Part shown: positions 45,269-53,364 of the stretch, one piece after another
How the letters are laid out: each line of letters opens with the position of its first letter
How positions within the stretch are numbered: the first letter of the stretch is position 1
NCBI GenBank assembly: GCA_022447185.1
Contig: JAKVAY010000040.1
Span: 69,084 to 133,083 of the forward strand
Source: Fuerstiella sp.
GTDB lineage: Bacteria; Planctomycetota; Planctomycetia; Planctomycetales; Planctomycetaceae
Reading direction: 5' to 3'
Length of the DNA stretch: 64,000 nt
Program-made: the position numbers and the translations under genes
Notes under the pieces: generated by a model
What the model saw: only the letters and a program-made list of their open reading frames with translations
What the model was told of the DNA's origin: nothing
The model's database searches: none

Positions 45269-45538
45269 CTAGTCTTTTGATGTACCGAAAACAGCCGACT
45301 CCACCCGAAGTCGGCTTTCCATACCGATGGTCTGATCTTCCAGTGCTGACCAGGAACGTCCGTCACTTCCTACGAAGAACATGACCCGAAATAGACTCAT
45401 CAATATGTTTCCGAATTCTTCACTGAATGTCCATCGCAGCAGAATGACATCACCAGACTCGATCAGATCGGTATCGCTATACTTCAGACGTGCGACGAAA
45501 TCAAAATAAACTCCAATCTGCAAAACCGAGACAGCCAT
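45269..45538 (-). CDS. Possible small hypothetical protein, 89 residues
   Basis: From ATG at 45538 the product is soluble and protein-like: VLQIGVYFDFVARLKYSDT, then DVILLRWTFSEEFGNIL and VMFFVGSDGRSWSALEDQ. Codon use looks coding. The in-frame upstream extension overlaps the divergent gene at 45615, so the short form is used. No clear Shine-Dalgarno is visible. The family is unknown. It leaves 76 bp for a shared promoter region with the membrane protein gene on the plus strand. Confidence 0.45.
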   Translation of the reverse strand: MAVSVLQIGVYFDFVARLKYSDTDLIESGDVILLRWTFSEEFGNILMSLFRVMFFVGSDGRSWSALEDQTIGMESRLRVESAVFGTSKD

Positions 45539-45614
45539 CCGCCAATTTGTTCGAAGTCCGGTGTTTGGATAAAGTCTGTGTTTGTTTCTGACTCCACTCT
45601 TTCCTGTTTTCCGA

Positions 45615-46487
45615 ATGTCTTTCGCCAGCCTGTTCATTTTCGGTTTTGCTCTGCGAGTGCTCATTGGATTCAGAGCCTCGCTGAGAGGGCTTACTGCACG
45701 CAGCGCAGCCGGATGGGCGATCGTCGCCTGTGGTCTCGCGATGGTTTCCGTAGCGATGCGGCTGGTGCCAGCTGTTCCTTTCGGAGTGACATCAGCAATC
45801 CACTCTCTGGCATCAGCGTTTCTGCTGGCTCCTCTGATCGACATACTCGGCGCTCGTAACCCCGGACATCGTGCCTGGCCGTGTTTCGTCGTGATTCCGA
45901 TGATCGTCGTGCTGCAATGGCCAGCTGCGTCTCAGTTGTTTTCACAGAGTCTGACTACTCCGGTCGCCATTCCTCTGCCAACGGCAGCCTGCTTTGTCCT
46001 GCTGCTGACCATGGGGGCAGGCAATCACTTCGGTACTGCCAATACGGTGGCCTGTCTTATTGGGATCGTCGGGATTCTGCTGTTTGCCATGCCTGTCACC
46101 GAATGGTCGGCCTGGCCAGGAGACGGCTACTGTCTGACTTCAAGCATTTGCCTGACCGTCACAGCACTGCTGGTCGAAGGACGACTCAAAACCATGGGTC
46201 GCAACAGGAGTCACGAACAATTGTGGATCGATTTCCGTGACATCTACGGTCTTGTTTGGACACGGCGTGTGATGGATCGAATCAACCAGTTTTCTGATCG
46301 TGAACAGTGGATGGTCATCATGACACTGGATGGATTCCGAGTACGAAATAGTCACACAAAGGTGCGGGATCGTGTTAACAGACCCAAAGAAATTATGCGA
46401 TGGGTGCTGGGACGATTCGCAAACGACGAGTTTCTGGACAGGTATCTTCGAGACGAAAACACGGCAATGAAACAGAAAACACCGTAG
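45615..46487 (+). CDS. Membrane protein of unknown function
   Basis: 290 residues from ATG at 45615. The first 190 residues are hydrophobic with about five or six spans (MSFASLFIFGFALRVLIGF and others), followed by a soluble C-terminal region of about 100 residues with HEQLWIDFRDIYGLVWTRRV and NRPKEIMRWVLGRF. The soluble end is basic and likely cytoplasmic. I do not recognise a family. It converges on the ABC permease gene with a 20-bp gap. It may act alone. Confidence 0.68.
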   Translation: MSFASLFIFGFALRVLIGFRASLRGLTARSAAGWAIVACGLAMVSVAMRLVPAVPFGVTSAIHSLASAFLLAPLIDILGARNPGHRAWPCFVVIPMIVVLQWPAASQLFSQSLTTPVAIPLPTAACFVLLLTMGAGNHFGTANTVACLIGIVGILLFAMPVTEWSAWPGDGYCLTSSICLTVTALLVEGRLKTMGRNRSHEQLWIDFRDIYGLVWTRRVMDRINQFSDREQWMVIMTLDGFRVRNSHTKVRDRVNRPKEIMRWVLGRFANDEFLDRYLRDENTAMKQKTP

Positions 46488-46507
46488 ACCGGGACTTTCA
46501 ACAACGC

Positions 46508-47896
46508 CTATGAGGACAGGGCATCAGCGACATCGGTGCGGTAGGCCGTCATTGCAGGCAGAAATCCGACCAACGTTGCCAGTGCCAGCAACATCGGAAA
46601 CAGGACAGACTCAACGGGCAGCTCAATCTCAAAATTGAATACTGTAAATTTCATCCAGTAAACAACCCATGGGTCGAGCAACAACCCTGTTTCAGCCGTC
46701 ACGAACGGACTGGCGATAACCGCGATTCCATGCCCTGACAACCAGCCCAAAAGGCCTCCCCCAACGCACAAAACAACCGATTCGGCCAGCACGATCCCAA
46801 ACACGCTGCCACGTCGAGCGCCCAGAGCACGCATGATGCCAATCTCACGACGACGATCTGTCATACTGGTGTAAATGCTGACAAAGATACTGATCCCGGA
46901 CACCAGGATGATCATCACGGTCAAAACCAACAGACCCTGCTGAACATTACCCAGCACATCGGTCATCAATTTTCGAATGGGAACAATCGGATTCACAGCC
47001 ATCGCCTGATACCCCTGCTGCAGGTCAGAACTAAGATTGATGGCATCAAACGGTGACTTCGGACGAGTGCGGATCAGTATTGCAGTGACTTCCTTTGCAG
47101 CGTCAGGTGTTGCATGATGATGGTGGTGACCTCCATGTCCCGACGCTGACTCAGCTTCGTCCAGCGCTCGAGCCTCAGCGATCTGATCCAGCGCAATCTT
47201 CAGTCGATCCGAAGAACTGGCATAGAATTTCTTCAACCGCTCCTCAACTTCATTCAGCGGAGTTTCGTGGCCTTCAATTGCATAAAAGCCTTCGATATTC
47301 ACGAACACCGTACGATCATTCGGAGTTCCTGTCTGCTGCAGTACGGAAACCACAGTGAACTGTTCATCGTGAATATGTGTCCCATCGGCCCCTCCATGCA
47401 CAATCTTAAACTGGCTGCCAATGTCCCACCCATTGCTCCGAGCTACTTCTGCACCAATAATCGCATCAAAGTTTGCATTGATTCGCTTGCCCCGAATACG
47501 GAATGTACTGCCAGGTGCGTATTCGTTTTCGAAATACTCCGGAGTCGTACCAACCAGAGGAAACGAACCCTGTTCCGTAACGTCACCAAAGGCCATTGGA
47601 ACTGCTGATACTACTCTTCGATCTTCTTTAAGCTCCAGATAGTACAGATAAGGAAGGTTCTCGATGGCTGGCTGCACTCTGTAGACCGCACTCAAAACCA
47701 ACTGCAGTCCGCTGCCTTTGGGACCAACAATCAGGTCGTAGGCGATGGTATTCTGGCTAAACACAGCCCTGAGCGCACCTGAGATTACAAGCACGACCAC
47801 CATCAGCATCACTCCTAGTGCAACGCTGAGTGCTGTGAGAGAACTTGCCAGACCTCGCTGGCGAATACTTTTCCAGGCTATCGTGAAAAGGTTCAC
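46508..47896 (-). CDS. MacB/LolC-type ABC transporter permease with His-rich loop
   Basis: 462 residues. It has the layout of MacB/FtsX permeases: one N-terminal span (about 15-45), a large periplasmic domain, then three spans at about 325-355, 375-410 and 425-455. The segment RRREIGIMRALGARRGSVFG is typical of the family. In the periplasmic part a loop GHGGHHHHH (H254, H257-H261) could bind metal. The N-terminal ATG overlaps the stop of the ATPase gene (ATGA). With it the protein forms a tripartite-efflux or lipoprotein-release type transporter; no outer-membrane or adaptor gene is in view. The His-rich loop hints at a metal-related substrate or sensing, as inference. Confidence 0.88.
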   Translation of the reverse strand: MNLFTIAWKSIRQRGLASSLTALSVALGVMLMVVVLVISGALRAVFSQNTIAYDLIVGPKGSGLQLVLSAVYRVQPAIENLPYLYYLELKEDRRVVSAVPMAFGDVTEQGSFPLVGTTPEYFENEYAPGSTFRIRGKRINANFDAIIGAEVARSNGWDIGSQFKIVHGGADGTHIHDEQFTVVSVLQQTGTPNDRTVFVNIEGFYAIEGHETPLNEVEERLKKFYASSSDRLKIALDQIAEARALDEAESASGHGGHHHHHATPDAAKEVTAILIRTRPKSPFDAINLSSDLQQGYQAMAVNPIVPIRKLMTDVLGNVQQGLLVLTVMIILVSGISIFVSIYTSMTDRRREIGIMRALGARRGSVFGIVLAESVVLCVGGGLLGWLSGHGIAVIASPFVTAETGLLLDPWVVYWMKFTVFNFEIELPVESVLFPMLLALATLVGFLPAMTAYRTDVADALSS

Positions 47897-48582
47897 AGGA
47901 CGACCTCCCGCGACGCAGGCTCAGGGCGATTAAAGTCCTGCAACCGATCGACCCGATCGAATTTCTGAGCAACTTCGGCGGCGTGTGTCACCATCAGCAA
48001 TGTCACTTTATTCTCGCTGCAGGTCTCACGAATCAGACTGAGAATCATATCCTGATTGGCAGGGTCTACGTTAGCAGTGGGCTCGTCCGCCAACAGAAGC
48101 GCTGGCCGGTTGGCCAGAGAACGTGCAACTGACACGCGCTGCTGTTCACCGACCGACAGTCTTCCCGGACGGTGATCCTGACGATCTTTGAGTCCGACGC
48201 GTTCCAGTAAAGATTTCGCAAACGCCCGATCACTGCGGTTCCGCGAAAATGTCATCCCAAGAAGCACATTCTCAAGTGCTGTGAATCCGGGCAGCAGATT
48301 GAACGTTTGAAAAACAAACCCGATCCTTTCGGCTCGAAATCGATCTCGAACAACTTCCGGCAGCTGAGTGATGTCCGTACCACTCACGGTGACTTGTCCT
48401 GAATCCGGTGTCAAAATACCGGAAATCACATTCAGCAATGTCGTTTTTCCGCAACCACTGGATCCGATTAAAGCGGCCTGTTCCCCCTGGACCAGCTCGT
48501 ATTCTTCAATGGCCAGCACTGGAAGCGGCGTACCGTCCGGTTCTTGATAATTCTTTCGAACACTCTGCAAAAGCAGTGACAT
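47893..48582 (-). CDS. LolD/MacB-type ABC transporter ATP-binding protein
   Basis: 229 residues from ATG at 48582. Walker A is GSSGCGKT (40-47), the signature is LSVGEQQR (142 onward), Walker B is ALLLADEP and the H-loop is MVTHAAEVA. The Q-loop FQTFNLLPGFTALENV is also typical of the LolD/MacB/FtsE branch. A longer in-frame version from 48711 adds a 43-residue leader without conserved features and is rejected. Its stop overlaps the permease start, so the subunits are made in fixed ratio. The protein is cytoplasmic and dimeric with two permease chains. Confidence 0.94.
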   Translation of the reverse strand: MSLLLQSVRKNYQEPDGTPLPVLAIEEYELVQGEQAALIGSSGCGKTTLLNVISGILTPDSGQVTVSGTDITQLPEVVRDRFRAERIGFVFQTFNLLPGFTALENVLLGMTFSRNRSDRAFAKSLLERVGLKDRQDHRPGRLSVGEQQRVSVARSLANRPALLLADEPTANVDPANQDMILSLIRETCSENKVTLLMVTHAAEVAQKFDRVDRLQDFNRPEPASREVVL

Positions 48583-48770
48583 ATGATCTTCTCTTGATGA
48601 ATCAGAAACCTGTCCGGCCCGCTGTACCAACTGCTTAGACAAGCCACAGATGAACCTGTGCCAGAACACGGTTATGAAGCGTGAACGATACATGTTGGTG
48701 AACATACCCACTTACACACATCTGCCTCTCACCTCCACCTGTGACGGGGTTTTCAGATACAACTGACAAT

Positions 48771-49973
48771 CTATTGTCCGGACCTGAATCGAAATAACTG
48801 TCCAAATGGAGTCGAAAAGTACACATCACCTGCTTCGTCTTCACCAAATGACATCACTGGCTGGTTCCTGCCGGTCAGGGAATAGTTTCCATTTACACTG
48901 TCACTATCGGGGTCATAGTCCAGAGCCCACAACAGTCCACTGACATAGTCAGCATACACGTATTTTCCCTTAAGCTCCGGAACACGACTGCCGCGATAAA
49001 CAGCTCCACCGGTGATCGATTTTCCCACGTCGTGATGATATTCCCAGACTGGATCGATCAAATCATTCCGATTGTCATTACCGTCCGGCCGGAACCAGTG
49101 TTTGGATTCACGTACATTCCAGCCATAATTTCCACCGGCCTGTACGATGTTGATCTCTTCCCACAGGTTTTGACCCACGTCCGCCGCCCACAGGGACCCT
49201 GTGTTTTTGTCAAACGACAGACGCCACACATTGCGAAATCCGTAAGCGTAAATCTCACCGGCCGCCGGAGCCTGCTTGTCACCTCGACTGTTCGTCGGAA
49301 CCATCATACCGACGAACGGATTGTCGGCTGGTACCGCGTAGTTTTTCCCATCGTCCTGTTGATCAACATCAATCCTCAGGATGGAGCCCAGAAGTGTGGT
49401 CAGATTCTGACCGTGGCTGAGGGGATCTCCACCATTGCCGCCATCACCCAGGGCAATATAAAGCAGGCCGTCCGGGCCAAACGCCAGAGTACCACCGTTG
49501 TGATTCCAGTACGGCTGCTTGATCCGCATGAGTTCCACTTCAGACTGTGAATCGGCCTGGTGTGGATCATCCTTTGACACTGTAAATCGCGTTACAACCG
49601 AAGTCAGATCTGCGTCTGTCGTTGTGTAGTACAGAAAGAAATGTCCGTTGTTTTTGTAGTCCGGGTGAAAGGCAAGCCCCAGCAGGCCTTCCTCGTTCTT
49701 GTTGTCGCGGTAGACCACCTGATTTCGAATGTCGAGGAAAACAGCGGCCTCTTCGACTTCCTGATCATTTGGAAATACCTTGATCACACCCTCCTGTTCC
49801 GCCACAAAGACGCGGTTTGTCTCATCGTTTGCGTGAGTGATAACCAGCGGTCGCTCGAAACTTATTTCCGGAAACGCACGTTCCACACTGACATTAAGGG
49901 CTGTTTCCTGAACATCTGCTGACATGCCGCCGGTAGCAATGAGCAGGAAAACGATGGTGGACAACTGTTTCAC
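48771..49973 (-). CDS. Secreted PQQ-dependent sugar dehydrogenase family protein
   Basis: 400 residues from a GTG at 49973 preceded by GGGAGAGG; the start yields MKQLSTIVFLLIATGGMSA, a signal peptide. A longer in-frame reading from 50147 has no site and no leader. The body is a beta propeller of the soluble glucose/sorbosone dehydrogenase (GSDH) family, with LVITHANDETNRVFVAEQEG, EEGLLGLAFHPDYK (catalytic His region), NHNGGTLAFGPDGLLYIALG and GFRNVWRLSFD. Such enzymes oxidise aldose sugars or related compounds with PQQ in the periplasm. No PQQ synthesis genes lie here. It is a single gene, so the electron acceptor is unknown. Confidence 0.9.
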   Translation of the reverse strand: MKQLSTIVFLLIATGGMSADVQETALNVSVERAFPEISFERPLVITHANDETNRVFVAEQEGVIKVFPNDQEVEEAAVFLDIRNQVVYRDNKNEEGLLGLAFHPDYKNNGHFFLYYTTTDADLTSVVTRFTVSKDDPHQADSQSEVELMRIKQPYWNHNGGTLAFGPDGLLYIALGDGGNGGDPLSHGQNLTTLLGSILRIDVDQQDDGKNYAVPADNPFVGMMVPTNSRGDKQAPAAGEIYAYGFRNVWRLSFDKNTGSLWAADVGQNLWEEINIVQAGGNYGWNVRESKHWFRPDGNDNRNDLIDPVWEYHHDVGKSITGGAVYRGSRVPELKGKYVYADYVSGLLWALDYDPDSDSVNGNYSLTGRNQPVMSFGEDEAGDVYFSTPFGQLFRFRSGQ

Positions 49974-50115
49974 GGACCTCTCCCGGGGTTGAATCTGAGT
50001 CGCTGGAATTACTGTGTTTCTGCGCAAACGGGTTCTCTCGATGACTTGTTTACGCAGGAAGTGGATTTGATCGCAAACGAAGAATGCCGGTTTCACGGTA
50101 GTTTGGGATAACGAA
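49974..50115. other. Spacer with the leader side of the sugar dehydrogenase gene
   Basis: Together with the possible pseudogene at 50116-50500 this fills the 536 bp between the radical SAM gene and the sugar dehydrogenase gene. The part next to the dehydrogenase holds the GGGAGAGG site and probably its promoter. I see no RNA gene. Confidence 0.5.
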
Positions 50116-50500
50116 TCAAGCGTAATTGGCAAACTGGACAATTTCAATTGCCGCGAGTGAGCATTCGACAGATCGGACCTCCTCTGCCATTGCGACAGAG
50201 GATAGCGTTATCCCGATCCCGCCACGCAGGACCTCAGACACTCCGAAGCTGGCATACAGAATCACCCGAATCCCATCATCACCGATTAAAATGGCCTGAC
50301 ATGCGTAATCAAAACTCACCGTGCACAGGCAGGTAATTTCCCGGACACTGATTCCTCCACACTTCGTAAGTGAATTGAGCGGCTAACGCCACTCGATGCA
50401 CTCCGATTACGAGCGCTGTGTGTAAGCCCCAATCGTCGGGGTCGCAAATTGAAACATCCGGACAGGAAGAATTCGATAACCTCCTGAAATACTCCGACAC
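50116..50500 (-). pseudogene. Small gene split by a one-base frameshift (candidate)
   Basis: Two overlapping minus-strand frames each give protein-like sequence. The first runs from GTG at 50500 to a stop at 50309 and ends NQCPGNYLPVHGEF. The second carries on with FDYACQAILIGDDG to the stop at 50116. They join cleanly if one T is dropped from the TTTT at 50311-50314, giving VHGEFDYACQAILIGDDG and a single protein of about 128 residues. So this looks like a small hypothetical gene broken by a one-base insertion, or a sequencing error. A consensus AGGAGG lies shortly after the GTG, at about 50480, without a usual start at the right distance. The family is unknown. Confidence 0.42.
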
Positions 50501-50509
50501 AGGAAAACT

Positions 50510-51586
50510 TCAAAAAAGTCGTCTTTGACCGTTGGGCGGACAAAATCTGGCTGTGCTGAGGGCTGGCAACGGACGGTCAATCTGAAATCGACGAGCAGAA
50601 ACTCGGAACAATGCAGTAATCTGATCGGCCAGAGGCCCCGAACCTCGCATTCTTCGTCCGTATTCCGTGTCGTTTAGCCTGCCGTTACGGACGTTCATCA
50701 ACCTTGACAGCACTTTGTCCGCATGATTCGAGCGCCGGTTCCTGAGCCAGTCTGAAAAAAGGTCTTTCACTGAATGTGGCAGGCGAAGAAGAATGTGACT
50801 CGATGACCGGGCACCGGCTTCAGCGGCCGCCTCCAGAATGGCCGGAATTTCGCTGTCATTTAAACCTGGAATTACCGGAGCGACCATGACGTGTACCGGG
50901 ATGCCGGCCGCCGTCAGTTCCTTCACCGCTCGTAATCGAGCTGCCGGCGCGCTTGTTGCTGGTTCCAGCAATTTAGTGAGGCTCTGGTCCAGACTTGTCA
51001 TGCTGACAGCCACCTGAATCAGATCATCCGAAGCCATTCGAGCCATCAACTTGACGTCCCGACAGACCAGTGCGTTCTTGGTAATGACAGACATCGGCTG
51101 ACAGGCTTCTGCAGCGATTTTCAAACAACTTTGAGTAATCTGGAACGTTTTTTCCACAGGCTGATAACAATCTGTGACACCGGACATCGTCACCGGGGCT
51201 GGTTCGTATCCGCGACGGCAGAGCCACTTGCGGAACAGGCTGGCGGCATTCCGCTTCACGAAAATCTTGGTCTCAAAATCCAGTCCGGCACTCAGTCCCA
51301 GATACTCGTGGGACGGACGAGCATAGCAGTAGCTGCATCCATGCAGACAACCTCGATATGGATTCAGACTGAAGCGAAACGGAATGTCAGGGCTGTCGTT
51401 CTCTGAAATCACGGAACGTGACGCATCTTCGAAATAACGAGTCTTCAGACGCCGGACCTGTTCATACAGCTCAGCGTCGTGTTCCAACTGAGACCAGTCC
51501 GGATGAATCTCAATAGACTCAAACCGACCAATCTGATTGAGACTCGTGCCGCGACCGATGACTGCGTGACCTTCCTGAGGATTCAT
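50510..51586 (-). CDS. PA0069-family radical SAM protein
   Basis: 358 residues from ATG at 51586, with GGAGG nine bases upstream. The cluster motif is CLHGCSYC within NPYRGCLHGCSYCYARP, then SAGLDFETKIFVK, VTMSGVTDCYQPVEK and ITKNALVCRD, which match the spore photoproduct lyase-like PA0069/SplB branch. The substrate of this branch is unknown; some members are linked to DNA or RNA repair by analogy only. It is a single gene with normal length. An ATG two codons earlier stands too close to the site. Confidence 0.92.
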   Translation of the reverse strand: MNPQEGHAVIGRGTSLNQIGRFESIEIHPDWSQLEHDAELYEQVRRLKTRYFEDASRSVISENDSPDIPFRFSLNPYRGCLHGCSYCYARPSHEYLGLSAGLDFETKIFVKRNAASLFRKWLCRRGYEPAPVTMSGVTDCYQPVEKTFQITQSCLKIAAEACQPMSVITKNALVCRDVKLMARMASDDLIQVAVSMTSLDQSLTKLLEPATSAPAARLRAVKELTAAGIPVHVMVAPVIPGLNDSEIPAILEAAAEAGARSSSHILLRLPHSVKDLFSDWLRNRRSNHADKVLSRLMNVRNGRLNDTEYGRRMRGSGPLADQITALFRVSARRFQIDRPLPALSTARFCPPNGQRRLF

Positions 51587-51934
51587 TCCCATCCACCTCC
51601 GAATCGGATGAAGGGATCATATCTTGATGGCAGACGCATGTCGTCACAGCCAACCAGTCCATCCAGCCCGAGGCCTGTTGTGCGATTCGCGAATGACGAC
51701 TGAACTGACCATCGACATTGTGATCGACAATCAACGGTTCACCCACAACTGTAATAACACACGGCATGGCAAAAACATCAGACTTTTGTGTCACTTCGAC
51801 AGACACAATCGGTCAGCATTCAGTCACACACACAAGATCCGCCGAGAACACTTATCCGATACCCTGCCGTCCCTGAAATCAGATGTATCATCCGCAGGTC
51901 GCCGGGCTTCGGTTCACTGATGTAATTGACTGAT
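51587..51934. other. Spacer without a convincing gene
   Basis: 348 bp between the radical SAM gene and the small zinc-ribbon-like ORF. Frames on both strands are short and look random. It should contain the promoter of the radical SAM gene. Confidence 0.5.
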
Positions 51935-52300
51935 CTAACGGCGGAACAGACCCAAAAGCCACTTATTCTTACGACGCTCAATGTTCATGATCCGGTCGAA
52001 AATACCGGGGCTGGAACGTCGCTCAGTGACAGCAGAACTGTCATGAACTTTCCCACAGGTCGAGCAGACATCCTGCTTATCACCAATGGTTTGCACATCT
52101 GTTTTTTCTGTATCCAGGTTCGATGTTAGAGTTGCATTACTGACAGCAAATGTCGAAGGAACGGTTTCATGTTCACCGGCGACGACACTCGAAAGAGGAC
52201 AAGGGCAGGTATTAATTTCATCAAGCGATCTTTTCTGGAGAGGAAACTGGAGCCGAACACGCGATAATGCTTCACTCTTGTCGGTTCCCCAGATGTCTGG
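51935..52300 (-). CDS. Small CxC...CxxC protein, zinc-ribbon-like, start uncertain
   Basis: A minus-strand frame is open from 52300 (after a TGA at 52301-52303) to the TAG at 51935. It reads as protein throughout: SLDEINTCPCPLSSVVAGEH, then DKQDVCSTCGKVHD, then FDRIMNIERRKNKWLLGLFR. Two cysteine pairs (CPC and CSTC) suggest a small metal-binding ribbon; the basic tail resembles C-termini of small planctomycete proteins. There is no ATG in the frame. GTG at 52096 would give 53 residues and lose the first cysteine pair. So the gene either starts with a rare codon further upstream or has lost its start and is decaying. It lies between the SDR and radical SAM genes on the same strand. Confidence 0.5.
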   Translation of the reverse strand, partial: PDIWGTDKSEALSRVRLQFPLQKRSLDEINTCPCPLSSVVAGEHETVPSTFAVSNATLTSNLDTEKTDVQTIGDKQDVCSTCGKVHDSSAVTERRSSPGIFDRIMNIERRKNKWLLGLFRR

Positions 52301-52418
52301 TCATCCAAATTTCCGCAGAATCCGCCGGTGACTCGCGCGCATCGGCATATCCTGCCGAACCATATTATGAATTCTACCCAGTCGTAATGATCCACTCGTC
52401 AATCTGCAGTGAATCTGC

Positions 52419-53210
52419 TCAGGCGGCTTCGTCGCGATTGGTTTGTCGGGTCAGTTTCTGCCTGAGTCGCTGCATGCCCCGCAACCAACGATCATAATCG
52501 TCAGTCTTCATGGAAAAGAAATCTGCCACCTCCGGGTGCGGCAGGATCAGGAATTCTTCTGAACGAATCCCTTCCACGATTGATCCGGCGGCCTGTTCAG
52601 CAGAGATTGAATGCAGATGCAAATAGCGATGAATCGGATCGTCATTGTCGAGCATATCCGTCTTCACTCCCAATGGACAGACACACGACACGTTGATTCC
52701 GTGACGGCCGTAACAGACGGACAGCCATTCAGCCATTGCGACGTCAGCATGCTTGGTGACCGAATAGGTTGCAGAACCGATTTCTGTCAACAGTCCGGCC
52801 GCCGATGCTGTATGAACCAAATATCCGGAACCTCGTTCCAGCATGTGTGGTATTGCCGCACGCGCCGCATACAGTCTCGACATAACGTTGACGTCCCACA
52901 TCTTCTGCCATTTGTCATTGGTGGTCTCCAGACCCCCTTTAAACGTAATTCCTGCGTTGGACACGAGAACGTCAAGACGACCATATTGGTCAAGAGTCGT
53001 GGCCACCAGTCGCTGGACATCCTGTTCAGAACTGACATCGCAGGCGACTGCCGTCCCATCGACCACACCGGCTACCGTCTGAGTTTCATGCAAATCCAAA
53101 TCCGACACGACCAACCCTGCTGGACCCTGTGCTGCAACTCGATGGGCCAGCGACTCGCCAATACCTCGCGCAGCGCCCGTAATAACGACCACTTTGTTCT
53201 GCAGTTCCAT
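52419..53210 (-). CDS. Short-chain dehydrogenase/reductase
   Basis: 263 residues, classical SDR. The cofactor motif is TGAARGIG (11-18), with D36 in VVSDLDL after strand two, which favours NAD(H). NAG is at 85-87, and the catalytic residues are S136 in HTASAAG, Y149 and K153 in YSVTKHA. It oxidises or reduces an alcohol or ketone; the substrate cannot be read. The C-terminal end (MKTDDYDRWLRGMQRLRQ) is longer and more basic than usual. No metabolic partner is nearby. Confidence 0.93.
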   Translation of the reverse strand: MELQNKVVVITGAARGIGESLAHRVAAQGPAGLVVSDLDLHETQTVAGVVDGTAVACDVSSEQDVQRLVATTLDQYGRLDVLVSNAGITFKGGLETTNDKWQKMWDVNVMSRLYAARAAIPHMLERGSGYLVHTASAAGLLTEIGSATYSVTKHADVAMAEWLSVCYGRHGINVSCVCPLGVKTDMLDNDDPIHRYLHLHSISAEQAAGSIVEGIRSEEFLILPHPEVADFFSMKTDDYDRWLRGMQRLRQKLTRQTNRDEAA

Positions 53211-53364
53211 TGCGACACTTCTTCAGACAAAGGCTTCCGAGTGTGAAATCCGTCAGTGTATTAAATGCCTTCCTGACGGGAAACAGAGACATCCGGAACA
53301 CTGGAGTTCGCTCGGCAGGCTTTTGACAGCAGTTATTGTACGAATCCTCGGTAACTGACCGAAA

